A stretch of 64,000 nt of DNA, taken from contig JBBCBC010000043.1 of the NCBI GenBank assembly GCA_037126765.1, positions 4,278,001 to 4,342,000 of the forward strand, in the 5' to 3' direction. Within the stretch, counting starts at the first letter, position 1; each line of letters starts with the position of its first letter. The stretch is from Stenogyne calaminthoides. Lineage: Eukaryota; Streptophyta; Magnoliopsida; Lamiales; Lamiaceae. Under the pieces are notes generated by a model. The model had not been told where the DNA came from. It did no database searches and worked only from the letters and a program-made list of their open reading frames with translations. Below, one piece after another: positions 48,025-58,269 of this stretch. Both the position numbers and the translations under genes were made by a program.

Positions 48025-48378
48025 CTATTCGAACCACTTTTCCGGTTCTTCGTCATATTTAGAACCTTTGTCATCCGACTTGCCACTCTCCTCGCCTTCT
48101 CCTTCCAATTCTGACTGGTCCCGGTGGAACAGATCGGGGTAAGTCACAATCAGATTTTCCCTCTCCCACGAATCATCTCGTGGTTCACGGTCATGATATC
48201 GTCGCCTGCCCTTGTCACGATCAATGATACCTGGGGTACGTACATCTCTCTCCCGACGTCCCTCTTGCTCATGCGCACGTGAGCAATTCCCGAGTTGGAA
48301 TGAGACCTTTTGTATCGTCTTCTTCAGGTTTTCCATGGACACTTCAATTCTTTCGAATCTTTGCCTATTCGAAACCAT
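48025..48378 (-). CDS. Gypsy gag N-terminal part
   Basis: 117 codons from MVSNRQRFERIEVSMENLKK, about 50 bp downstream of the 5' LTR, as expected for gag. An N-terminal coiled-coil-like stretch is followed by a region rich in Arg, Asp and Glu (RDKGRRRYHDREPRDD). A stop at 48025 ends the frame; similar charged sequence goes on below it. It is probably not functional by itself. Confidence 0.55.
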   Translation of the reverse strand: MVSNRQRFERIEVSMENLKKTIQKVSFQLGNCSRAHEQEGRRERDVRTPGIIDRDKGRRRYHDREPRDDSWERENLIVTYPDLFHRDQSELEGEGEESGKSDDKGSKYDEEPEKWFE

Positions 48379-48866
48379 TCTCGTAGAAGTATGTGTGGAT
48401 CAATCATAAATCTTAGCTTTGATGCCAATTGATGAAACCTCCATCCCAAGGTATCCTAGTAACTTAAGAATTAATCTTAAGCTATCCTAGTCGTCAACAA
48501 AAAATGCGCTGGAAATATTCACTCAAAAGTGTATTCTCATTCTTCATAATAATATTGTACAATTCAACGGTTTTAAAAAAGAGTCTAAGAATACCTAAAG
48601 CCCATGGACTTCTCTACTTGTGCAAAAAGAAATCACTAATCAGATCTACTGATATCTACAAATCTAATCAAATCAAATCAAATTAAATAAGCTAATAAAA
48701 TAAAATCCTAAATCTATAAGATCCCCTCCCTTTATTTTGTTTCTTTGATATATTTTTTCTATATTTATCTTCATTAAGTAATTTAGGCAAGTTCTCATCA
48801 TATCACTTCGTCGGCAGTGGTGTCAACTTTAACATGTTCATCGCATTGTTTGCTAGCTAGCCAACT

Positions 48867-49144
48867 GATGGAGATTGGATCCCCCTCTCGATTCGAGGTC
48901 GAATCACTTCGAAGAGGGGTAGGATGATGGAGATTGGATCGCGAGATCCAGTTTCCTTCATTATAATTTTATGATATTAAATAGTACTTATTTTCGGCAT
49001 TACAATAAATCACATTAATTATTCTTGATACATTTTAATGCCGAGAATAATTAATGTAATTTATTGTAATGCCGAAAATAACTAATACTTAATTTCATAT
49101 AATTATAATGAAGGAAACTGGATCTCGCGATCCAATCTCCATCA
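48867..49144. mobile_element. Foldback MITE, 278 bp
   Basis: From 48926 to 49144 the sequence is a nearly perfect palindrome: GATGGAGATTGGATCGCGA at one end, its complement at the other, with CATTAATTATTC/GAATAATTAATG near the centre. A second partial copy of the end (GATGGAGATTGGATCC) lies at 48867. CCAACT flanks both sides (48861-48866 and 49145-49150), and the host module continues correctly without it. Confidence 0.75.
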
Positions 49145-49580
49145 CCAACTCATGAGCATGTTTTGTTCAATCAGAATGCCAACATATCCTTCTCCATTTG
49201 CAGTTGTACCGCTTGATTTGGTGCTGGCGTTCTAGATTTGGTGGATGTGTTCGCTTACTTTCCTCACTCTTTAGATTGCGATAATTAACTTGGACTCCAT
49301 AGGTTCTGTGATTGCAAAGCTTCAACTAATATTGACATTAACAATGAGTGCAAGAACATGGGGCGACGGTTGACGAGATTCAGAGGAGAGAGGGGAAAGA
49401 AAAATCAGATGAGGTTTCAAGAGAGATCTTTTCTTAGAGATGTGAATTTCGCAGAGGCATGATTTCTTAGATTACTAAGTTTATTGGGATAAGGTACAAA
49501 TAAATTCTTCAATTATTGATCCAAGTATGTATTAGCCTCTTAAATATGTGAATTTGAAAGGATAACATTCCAGGTGAATT

Positions 49581-50879
49581 TCCTTCCCTACGGGTAGAAC
49601 GAGAATGCTAAGAATAAGGTTAACTTTCTGAATTTAATAGATATCATATCATGCAGCAACCAGAAAACATGGACTTTATGTTTACAACAAGATGAAGGCG
49701 TGCCTTTCTTTTTGCCCCCAAACCAAAGAAAAATTATGCATAGGTGCATGTTTAAGCAACATATGGTTGAGGACATGTTCATATCAATTTAGATAATATC
49801 CAATAGGATTATCTAGCCTCTATTGTTATAAAAATACTTATCGCAATATTCTTTATCCGAATTGAATTATTTTGGAAATGAACAAGATCGTTAGATCAAA
49901 TCCAAAGGGAGCTTGGATAGCTGAACAGAATGAAGCCATGCTATAGAATATTAAACTAATATCAAGTTCAAATATGGAGTTGTGATGCACAAAATTGTTA
50001 GTTTTATTTGCAGATGGATGGATAAAATTGCATGGAATCGCTATGTGTAGCTGTTCATTGAGTGAAACTCACGATCGAGGAAGAGTGCAAAAACGTGTGA
50101 GATTTGTTTTCTTTACAAATCTATATCCATGTAAATAATATAATATAATCTAGATTTTTTCCGGAATTTATTGTTTCCCACCTAAACACAGTTCCATCCC
50201 TATCGTGTAATATGGAAAGACAGCACACTGATTTTCTCTTTGCAACATGGAGAGAGTAAAAGAGTATAAGCCTCACATATTCAATATATTCTCTGCACAA
50301 TCCTCATCGTCCTCGCTAGTCAATCCCGGTGACCCAAAAAGGATGTAAAATTAAGGTGCGTCGAATCCTTCATTCATTTTATCACTTTGCAGATGTCAAG
50401 CATTTGCTGCTCAAGCATGAAAGCACGCCAGAGGTTATATCTTCAATTTGTTCTTTTTTTTTAATGCTTATCATTGTTTATGTTATTGCGTTTGAATCAG
50501 TTTTTTGTTCTTTGTGTGTGTAAAGTCCATAACCTTGTGTAAAGTTCATAACAAGTTGTAAGCTTATTTAAGTAAATTCAGAATGTACAGATACATTCGA
50601 GTATATTACTTGGAAATGAGTGACAGATTTATTTTAATTTGTTTGTTAGAAACTGATTTCATTGGGAAGTGCTTGTTGTTATTTGAGGATTTTTCTTCCT
50701 CTCAATTTTAGCATGAGTGAGTGACTTTTAAGTCCATTCCAACTCATTTTTTTTACTCTTAGGTTCATAATTCATTTCCAAAAGACTAACTTACCCTTAC
50801 TAACTTCATAAAAAATTTCGGACTGATTCAATCAAAACTTTCCACTTTTTCACTGATTCAAGCACTGATAGATGCACGC
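49581..50879. other. Non-coding stretch
   Basis: No supported gene. A short plus-strand passage at 50329-50450 (VRRILHSFYHFADVKHLLLK) has a protein-like look but no recognisable domain or splice frame. Confidence 0.35.
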
Positions 50880-52250
50880 CCCCCAATGTATTGTAATACA
50901 TTACAACTTGAAAATTTTATATTTTTTAGAAATTACAATCTAAAATCTATTTTTTTTTTTGAAACAATCTTTTTTTTTAGAAAATTACAGAATTTTACAT
51001 ATTTTTGTATAAAAATCTCAAAAATTAAATGAGCTGCAAGTTTCATATAAAAAATTAAAATCTCAAAATTCATATAAAAATTAAAATATTACTCAAAATT
51101 TACATATCAAAATTGAAAAAATGTAAAAAATTTACATATTTAACACCTACAATTATAATCTCAAAATTTACATATCATCTTTTTTATTGCGACATGAACA
51201 TGTTCATCAAAACACATGAACATGTTCATAAAAACATGAACAAATTCATTTCGAATTTCAGATTCTCACCTGAGAAATTTACAAACCCAGATCTTCATAA
51301 AATGGATCTTCAAATCTTCAAAAAACTTCAATATCAACAACCCATATCTTCAAAAACCCTAGATCTTCATAAAAATCTTCAAATCTGCATATTCACCTAA
51401 TAAACTCACGCAAAATCAAATCTGTACAAATCGAATCTACATTTTCACACAATAAACTCACAACTTTCAGATTCAAATCTTTAAAAAATGCAACAAATTT
51501 ACTCAAATATTTTACAAAACTCTTCAAACTAAATCGAGAACCAAGCAAATTTATTTAACTTTCAGATTCTAATAGTAAGAGTTTCCTAATTAAAAATTGA
51601 ACAAATTCACAAATTTATATTCCAGTTCACGTCAAGCTTCAAGGACACATTTAAATCAGAAAATTTGATATCGAAATCAACAGAAGAAAGTATAATACTT
51701 TTTTTTTTACCAGAAAGAAGAGAAAGAAGTAGAAACTCGCATCTCCTATAAATTCTCGCAGGCTTTCAGATCTGTTCTGGATACGGTGAACTGCCGTTCA
51801 GGATTTATTTTGGGAGAGAGGGCGCCGCCGCCGCGGGCGGAGTTCGCGGGCGGGGGAGGAGGCGGAGGCCGCCGCGAGGCGGGCTTGGGGGTGGGGGCGT
51901 AGGCCGTCGCGACGCGGACTTGGGGATGGGGGCGGAGGGGCAGCGACGCGGGCTTGTGGGTGGGGACGGAGGTGCAGCGATTTTTTAGGAGGGGGTGCAG
52001 CGGCGGCGGTGGTGTCAAGTGGTGGTGGTGGTGGTGGTGGTGCAAGAAGGGTTTTTTTGGGAGGGACTTGGGTGAGAGAAATTGAGAGCGGCGATTTTTT
52101 TTTGTGTGGGGAAAGTAGCAGATTAGGTTTTAATGTTAGAGGAGGGTGTTTGGACTTTTTACCGCATATTTTTGGACTCCTTAGTAATTTGGATATTTTT
52201 TGGACCTAATAGTAATATGGCTAGTATCTTTGGACCTCCCACTAATTAAT
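50880..52250. repeat. Repeat of unknown class with a GC-rich core
   Basis: An A-rich left part has many CAAAATTTACATAT, AACATGTTCAT and ATCTTCAAA repeats (50930-51500). A GC-rich core follows at 51800-52045. The right part has TTTGGACCT/TTTGGACTCC motifs (52150-52235). No coding domain and no convincing terminal repeats were found. Confidence 0.4.
51800..52045. repeat. GC-rich minisatellite
   Basis: Repeated GCGGAGG, CGCGGGCTTG, GGGGGTGGGGGCG units of about 35-45 bp, ending in a (GGT)n run at 52018-52041. It stands out sharply from the AT-rich surroundings. The histidine- and proline-rich open frame on the minus strand is a by-product. Confidence 0.75.
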
Positions 52251-52461
52251 TCTTTTAGTATTTGTACATAAGAAAACCGAATCAATTGATGGTCGCCAGA
52301 TGTGCATATTGATGGTTGTGTATATCAGACAACTTTAATTATCTTTTAACTAAAATCTTTCCTCCACAACTTTACAAAAGTGTAATCCACTATATGCAAA
52401 TATGTATATATATACATATTTGTGTGAGAATATTTTACGGTGAGACTGAGCATAATTTGGA

Positions 52462-52943
52462 TATATGACACTTTAACACGTAGAAAACAGTGAATGTTGA
52501 TTTGTATTGGAGAACTGTATACAAAAAATGTTTAATATAAAGTGTTCTAACTTGTAGAGAATTGTGAAATTAATTCTTTTGTATATAATTTTTTAGGGTT
52601 AATTACAAATTACAACCTTTATTATTGCTCTTTTTATAAATAACAATCTGTACTGTTTTTTAAAACAAAATGCAACCCGTGCTAATAAATTACAACCTGT
52701 ACATATGACGCTTTAACACGTAGAAAACGGTGAATGTTGATTTGTATTCGAGAACTGTATAAAAAAAAAGTCTCATCTAAAGTGTTCTAACTTGTAGAGA
52801 ATTGTGAAATTAATTTTTTTGTATATAATTTTCTAGGGTTAATTACAAATTGCAACTTGTACTTTTGCTCTTTTTATAAATTACAACATGTACTATTTTT
52901 TAAAACAAAATGCAACACGTACTAATAAAAAATGATTGATTCC
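52462..52943 (+). repeat. Tandem duplication, about 241-bp unit
   Basis: Copy 1 is 52462-52702 and copy 2 is 52703-52943, starting at ATATGAC(A/G)CTTTAACACG. They differ at scattered positions. Each unit contains the left end of the MULE-MITE that is complete at 52836-53205, so the duplication post-dates that insertion. Confidence 0.85.
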
Positions 52944-53205
52944 AACCTCGACTCACTTTTTTGTAAAACTTTCCGGCTAGATATAGCCTACAAATGATAT
53001 ATTGTATATACAACAATGTCAACAAATATTTTAGCACACATCAAATTGAAGAAATTCGATAACAAAACTTCAAAAAAAAAAAAAGAGTCATGGTTGGAAT
53101 TTGTCAATTTTAACTAGTACATATTGCATTTTATTTTTAAAAAAATAGTACATGTTGCAATTTGTAAAAAAGACAATCGTACAAGTTACAATTTGTTATT
53201 AACCC
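52836..53205. mobile_element. MULE-type MITE, 370 bp
   Basis: Ends GGGTTAATTACAAATTGCAA and its complement near 53205; the inverted repeats reach over 130 bp. A perfect 9-bp direct repeat AATTTTCTA flanks it (52827-52835 and 53206-53214). No ORF. Confidence 0.85.
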
Positions 53206-53374
53206 AATTTTCTAATACTCTTCTTCACTTGTGGGCTTGACAAATCCATCATGGGGAGGACTGAGGAGACCTAAAAAGTATATAATTTCGATTATATACA
53301 CCTCATAATAGTATATTTAAACTACCAATTATACCTTTCATAAAACCCTATTTTTCTCACTTTTTTTTTTATCT

Positions 53375-53590
53375 ATTCCATTTTCAATGTTCCACTTTAT
53401 GTTCCATATTGTGAATTTATGACATGTGAAAAATGAAAAATTATCCAATGGTGGTTTATGACATGTGAAAAATACAAAATTATCCAATGGATCACTATAA
53501 TAAAATTATCCAATTGATTGCTATAATCCTGGGTCATGTGTTAAAAGATTAAAAAAAATGGAATAGATTTAGAATATGAAAAATAACACA
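53375..53590. repeat. MITE-like repeat, shared with 60040-60190
   Basis: Both sites have TGTTCCACT, ATGACATGTGAAA, TATCCAA(T/C), CCTGGGTC-like and CATGTGTTAAA in the same order. Here the GACATGTGAAAAAT...TTATCCAATGG unit is tandemly duplicated. The class is unknown. Confidence 0.55.
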
Positions 53591-53595
53591 GTATA

Positions 53596-53765
53596 ATGGA
53601 ATTTCTGACTCAGATCCCGCGGAACCGCCTGCAGTTCTTGTCGCCTCTCCTCCTCTCATCCCTTTTTCTCATCTATGCTTTTCCTTTTGATACCCCCTTT
53701 GGCCGGATCACAACGACATCCATATCGTACGCCGCCCCATTGTTCCATATTTTTCCAACACGTAA
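53596..53765 (+). pseudogene. N-terminal ORF fragment interrupted by a repeat
   Basis: Starts MEFLTQIPRNRLQFLSPLLL, with a hydrophobic segment resembling a signal anchor, and stays protein-like through TTTSISYAAPLFHIF. From about 53766 the sequence becomes a dispersed repeat (ACACGTAAAAATAGTCAACC) and the frame ends. I do not recognise the family. Confidence 0.35.
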
Positions 53766-54704
53766 AAATAGTCAACCGCAAGTGTACGGTGTCTAATCCT
53801 AGTGTGGTAAGTACGAGTCGATCCCATAGGGAAGGGTTAGTGTAAAAGTGATTTTCGTTAGCTCGATTCTATCTAGACACAAATGATTTTTAGGAAGGTT
53901 CTAAAAACTAAAGACTAATCATAAATGCTAACTAAAATGTCACTAAGAAAATAATTAAAATTAGTCCAATCCAAATCAACAAACAAGCTAATGAAAAGAA
54001 AATAACAAAAAAATTAAGAAAATGTGTTTCCAAGGCAATTGCAATATTTAGAAATTCATTTATGGTTAAAGACTCCTTTAAATGGTATTGTGCATTTTCA
54101 TATAGGGTTGATCACTAAATGATGAATTAGAACCATTTTTTAATCAATTCAATCCAAAGAAAACAATACAAAAGCATGTATTTCTATCTAGCTAGTGTAA
54201 TACAACTCGAAAAAGCACCTACAATCATCTACTATCCTCCCAATAGTTAATCATCTCTCGAGCTCATAATAAATTGAGTGGTGTGATTAAAGATCTATTA
54301 ATGGAATAAATCTCTCGATCTTACCCCAATTAACATCAAATAAGGCATGCTATTATGTACACTAACAACATGTTTTCTAAGAAATTAAACACACAAATAA
54401 GAGTAGAAACACAAATATCAATTAAACAAGAAATTAATCCATAAACTTTAATCCAAATATGCAATGCCCTAGAACCAAAATAGTTCTAGAAAGATTCTAC
54501 ACAATTTCAATTACAATAAAAAGAAATAATAAAAATAAAAGAGAAAGAGAAACTGCACTATTTTAGGTGATGGAGGTGGAAAATTTCAAGCTAATGCCCC
54601 TTCATGAGCTTCCCGGTGTCAAGAATTTTAGAGTCCTAATTAATGAGTGTGTAGAAAAATTCCGGATGAAGGGGGAATAAGGGTATTAAGAAAGAGAAAG
54701 TTTT
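53766..54704. repeat. Dispersed repeat of unknown class
   Basis: GTCAACCGCAAGTGTACGG, then TACGAGTCGATCCCATAGGG, followed by A-rich sequence, is a type of passage I associate with high-copy plant repeats. No coding domain and no defined ends. Confidence 0.4.
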
Positions 54705-55694
54705 GTGTGAAATATTGCACACTAATGTTATGTGCAATACAACATAAATAAGGCAAAAGTTGCCTAAATTTCGCGGGTCAGGGCAGGTCGGGCGCGGGCA
54801 GCGGGTTCAGGCTTACATAACAACTTAATGTGTTACTACATGAACAAAATAGTGTTACTCTATGAGCAAAAGAGTGTTACTACATGAACAAAAATCAGTA
54901 CAAACGCATAAACAAAACCAGAACAAACGGAAAAGAAATTCTCAGTCCAAAATTACAGATTTACATAACAACTTAATGTGTTACTACATGAACAAAAGAG
55001 TGTTACCCTATGAGCAAAAGAGTGTTACTACATGAACAATGAAAAAAAAAAATATCATAAAAAAAAATGTTACTACATGAACAAAAAATCAAGACAAACG
55101 CATAAACAAAACCGTAAAAAAAAAAGAAATTTCCGGTCAAAATTACAGATTTACATAACAACTTGATGTGTTACTACATGAACAAAAGAGTGTTACCATA
55201 TGAGCAAAAGAGTGTTACTACATGAACAAAACCAGTATAAACGCGGAAAAAAAAATCTTCAGTCCAAATTTACAAATTTAAAGAACAGCGTGAGAAGAGT
55301 GCAGAAGGATCTGAAAGATTGAGTCACAAAATTGTGAGAAAAAAATAATGGAAGGACCTGTAAATTGCAAAGGATGAGAAAATTTAAAAAACAAGAAGAA
55401 TATGGAAGAATTCGAATAAGGAAGAGAAGGAAAAATCTGCAGACACACGACTATAAAATCTGATTGGTTGCAAGGAAGAAGAACCCTAGATCGCGAGGTA
55501 GAAGAATTTGAAAGCACGAGATTCGTGTTGCCAGGATGGAAAAACCTAGGAATCGCGAGGAAGAAGAAAGAAAAAATCACGTTGAATCAACCAGAAGAGG
55601 GGCCGGGCTTGATCCACCCAATTCATCCGAATTCTTAGAAAAATACCAATTTGAATTAGAATTGCATATAACACTAGTATGCAATATTGCATAC
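54705..55694. mobile_element. TIR element rich in short tandem repeats, copy 1
   Basis: Left end GTGTGAAATATTGCACAC then TAATGTTATGTGCAAT; the right end in complement is GTATGCAATATTGCATAC then TAGTGTTATATGCAAT. Flanks (AAAGTTTT, AAGTTTTT) suggest a short duplication but are not clean. The interior has an array of GTGTTACTACATGAACAAA and GTGTTACC(A/C)TATGAGCAAA units in a higher-order repeat of about 170 bp (54816-55260). A second copy begins at 61275. Confidence 0.7.
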
Positions 55695-56331
55695 AAGTTT
55701 TTGTCATTAAGAAAAGGGGGGCTGCCCTAAAATGTGTGGAATAGGGTTTTCGTTCCCAAATCTGATGCCCTCCAATAAATCCCCTTTTTTCATAAGCGCT
55801 CAAAATTGTGCAATTGGAAACTGAAAACGTGTAGCTGCTTTTTTCCTCTTGGTCTACGCATGCCTTTTTCCTTGAATAATTGCTCTGGGCTCAAAGTTGA
55901 GGGCTCCATTAATTGTTGAAATGGGCCGCCTATTTTTCCTTCAACCGGCCAAATTTAATTAATAAATAATGGCTGCTTTGAGCTTTAATTAATGCTGGAA
56001 TGGGCCGAAAATAAAGGAAATCCAACTCTTTTTAATTTCTTTTCTTGGCCCAATTTATTTCTTCCTCGATTTCTTCGTTTGTTTTGACTTCATCAAAAAA
56101 ATTAGGCACGTGATTTGCATTAAAAAATGCTCAATTTTCCTACAAAAATAATAAAACACGGTCTTTCTCCAAATCAAGTGTTGATTTGTGTTAAAAGGGA
56201 TGAATGTTGATTTGTGTTAGTTTGTACCCCGTTTTATACGAGTTCATGATGTCTTAAAACAAAATGTTGTGTATATATATATAACTCGAAAACCGTGAGC
56301 TATAGTATTACCCTCTACATCATGGCTTATC
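55695..56331. other. Non-coding stretch
   Basis: No supported gene. TGGGCC/GGGCCG motifs occur around 55920-56050. A TATA-like TGTATATATATATAACTC precedes the kinase remnant at 56332 by about 50 bp. Confidence 0.4.
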
Positions 56332-56610
56332 TTCTTGCATCTTTCTTGATCCTTCTTCCCTATCTGGTATCATCAGCAACTAATCCAGATAAATCCCGTT
56401 TAATAAACTTGAAAAAACATAAACATAAGTTTCCTCTCTTATACGTTAGAAAAAGTAGTGAATGGAATTCAAGCACATTCTTCAAATTTGTAACAATGAG
56501 CATCCTTATGTTGCAGGGGTGACCCTGTGATTCGACCTTCCATGAAAGGGGTGGTCCTTATGTTGCAGGGGTTTACTACCATATCTACTCCTCCATGCCC
56601 AATTGTCTAA
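56332..56610 (+). pseudogene. Receptor-like kinase remnant, N- and C-terminal ends joined
   Basis: ATG at 56332 gives a signal-peptide-like MAYLLASFLILLPYLVSSA and a short unknown stretch, and the frame stops near 56522. Just before that, in another frame, begins GDPVIRPSMKGVVLMLQG, the end of a protein kinase domain (RPSM motif). It continues TTISTPPCPIV and a stop TAA at 56608-56610. That tail resembles G-type lectin receptor kinases of the LECRK kind. The bases CTTATGTTGCAGGGG occur at both sides of the junction, suggesting a deletion between short repeats. No ligand-binding or catalytic core remains. Confidence 0.6.
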
Positions 56611-56614
56611 TCCC

Positions 56615-56921
56615 CGAGTAAAATTCATTTTTGGCCCCACGGGACAGGACCTCACGATTTGGTTCCAATATTCACCACTTTGGTCCCGTAAGAATTTTTT
56701 TATGCAGTTTTGATCCTTCTGTTACGGAATCCGTTAAGTTCAATTACACTTTTGGTCCCAAACCTTGTCCTGTGAGACCAAAACTGCAGCTGACTTTAAC
56801 AGAAAACCTAACGATAAGACCAAACCTGTAAGAAAAAAATAGTTTTGGGACCAAACTGGTGGCTATTGGGACCAAAATCGTGAGGTACTGTGTCCTGCGG
56901 GACCAAAAATAAATTTTACTC
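56615..56921. mobile_element. MULE-type MITE, 307 bp
   Basis: Ends CGAGTAAAATTCATTTTTGG and the complement near 56921; inverted repeats of over 100 bp with TTTGGTCCC motifs. Flanks TCTAATCCC (56606-56614) and TCTAATTCC (56922-56930) form a 9-bp duplication with one mismatch. The left copy contains the stop codon of the kinase remnant. Confidence 0.85.
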
Positions 56922-56930
56922 TCTAATTCC

Positions 56931-57837
56931 TGTACAAATTGCTGCTCATTCTCTTTCTTTTTTCTGTTGCAATCTTCTTCTTTGCATGTTGAAGTTAATG
57001 TGTTTCAGACTTAGTTTTTATATATGGCCAATGAATAATATGTGAATGATTCAGTGTATAGACTACATATGTTGTTATTTTTAGGTATTAGGTGAATAAG
57101 TGTTGTTTTAACCAAATATATGTTTAAATTTGGATTATTTAAAAATAATTTCACTACTTTGATTTTCAGTTGCAGTATTTTTAATGCATTTCTTCAAGAA
57201 TTTCTGTATTTAAATGAAGTTATTAAGTAAGACGACTCTTGTTAATAACTTCAACACCTATATTGTTTATTTGAGATTTATGAGTCGTTCCTCCCAATTA
57301 GGACAAGAGTCATCTTCAAGTAATTTCTGAGATTTAGTTTTTAGTGAAATACAACATGGTTTAATTCATCCAGGTTCACAAATTTCTCACAAATATATAT
57401 ACACACACACCAAAACAAAAGAAATAACTAATTCTTTCTTAACAAGGCCAATCCTATTCCTGGCTCCATTCTTGCTGCAATTTTCCACAAATAGAGAACC
57501 CAAAAAACGACACCGTACTGAAACAGGGGAACCAACACAGCAGAAAAACTCAGAAATATGCTCAAAATCCTCCAAGTGCAGCAACATAACTGATAAATCT
57601 TCATCATAATTCCCATATAAAAAAGAAAAACAAATAATATAATATAAAAGCGGAAAGTGCATCACATAATACGCTTACAACAATCATGAATTACGCAACA
57701 ATTTACCCATCCAAAAACAGCAGCAGGAAGAATTTTGGAATTGATATTCAGATAACCTAAAAACAAAAGAAAATTACAAGATCCAATATATAATTTTATT
57801 AAACCCCAACCCACAAAACAAAATAAAACCAAACAAA
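56931..57837. other. Intergenic, with 3' flank of the copper transporter gene
   Basis: 56931-57380 has no supported feature. 57380-57837 is probably the 3' untranslated region and terminator of the minus-strand gene; short minus-strand ORFs here lack recognisable domains. Confidence 0.45.
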
Positions 57838-58269
57838 TCACGCACAAGCACAGGGATTATCAACGACCACCAAATCCTCATCGCCGCCGCGGAAAATCAG
57901 GTACCCGGCGGCGAGCCCCACCACGACGGCGACAAAAACGCCGCCGTTGAACGACATAATCGCCAGCATCAAAAAGTACCCGATCGCCGAATTTATCCCG
58001 AACAGGATCGCCCCGGCGAATTGCGACGGGGCCCACTTCCGCCGGCTCAATTTCGAGAGCAGAGGCGCGTTAACCGACGCGCCACCGGAAGACGGCGGCG
58101 AGGCCTTGGCGGACCTCAATCGGAGGCGGCGATCCTCCATGTACTGGTAGAAGAGAGAGAAAAGGAAAAGGGCGAAGAGAGAGAGGAAATAACTGAGCCA
58201 TGAATCGGTTTTCCATGAATCGAAAAGGATTGTAACTGATTTGCCCCAGTAAAAGGTCATGTGCATCAT
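57838..58269 (-). CDS. COPT5: Copper transporter, COPT5 type (CTR family)
   Basis: 143 codons in one exon from MMHMTFYWGKSVTILFDSW to a C-terminal CACA. CTR proteins assemble as trimers and let Cu(I) cross membranes; COPT5-type members act at the vacuole/prevacuolar membrane, exporting copper from it. Visible features: a short Met-poor N-terminus (the MMHM start is characteristic), a first membrane segment at about residues 23-43, a basic loop (about 44-80), a second segment with the MLAIM (MxxxM) copper motif at 101-105, a third with GLAAG (GxxxG) at 118-122, and the C-terminal CAC. Length fits the family (about 145). No frame damage. The first ATG of two in tandem is chosen. The gene is more GC-rich than its surroundings. 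Confidence 0.95.
   Translation of the reverse strand: MMHMTFYWGKSVTILFDSWKTDSWLSYFLSLFALFLFSLFYQYMEDRRLRLRSAKASPPSSGGASVNAPLLSKLSRRKWAPSQFAGAILFGINSAIGYFLMLAIMSFNGGVFVAVVVGLAAGYLIFRGGDEDLVVVDNPCACA

Larger units (their letters stand above)
46641..48800 (-). mobile_element. Gag-only gypsy element, 2.16 kb
   Basis: LTRs at 48430-48800 (5', minus orientation) and 46641-46969 (3'). A perfect 5-bp direct repeat TATCA flanks it (46636-46640 and 48801-48805). LTR tips read TGATGAGAACTTGCC...GGTTTCATCA on the minus strand. A primer-site-like TTGGCATCAAAGC follows the 5' LTR, and a purine tract (GAAGGCGGAG) precedes the 3' LTR. The 1.46-kb interior codes only for gag-like and C-terminal fragments, so it needs a helper. 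The 5' LTR is about 40 bp longer through an extra CTTAAGAATTAATCTTAAG segment. Confidence 0.9.
44220..49580. repeat. Locus of alternating inverted modules
   Basis: Four related modules lie in orientations forward, reverse, forward, reverse. Their cores are about 44520-44900, 44930-45300, 45400-45780, and 46560-46640 plus 48806-49350. Shared phrases include ATGCAAATGGAGA, GGCATCTCGATT (complement AATCGAGATGCC), the CACTCATTG and TTTTTAGATT blocks and ATCTATAACTT...GCACCAA. The outermost arms also pair: TACCTTATCCCAATAAA near 44295 with its complement near 49480. A further inverted pair lies at 46075-46200 and 46245-46375. A gypsy element and a foldback MITE interrupt the fourth module. A long-TIR transposon is possible, but no target-site duplication was found. 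Confidence 0.6.

Noticed and set aside
51746..52045. Histidine- and proline-rich 99-codon ORF on the minus strand
   Set aside because: Direct consequence of GC-rich tandem repeats and a (GGT)n run.
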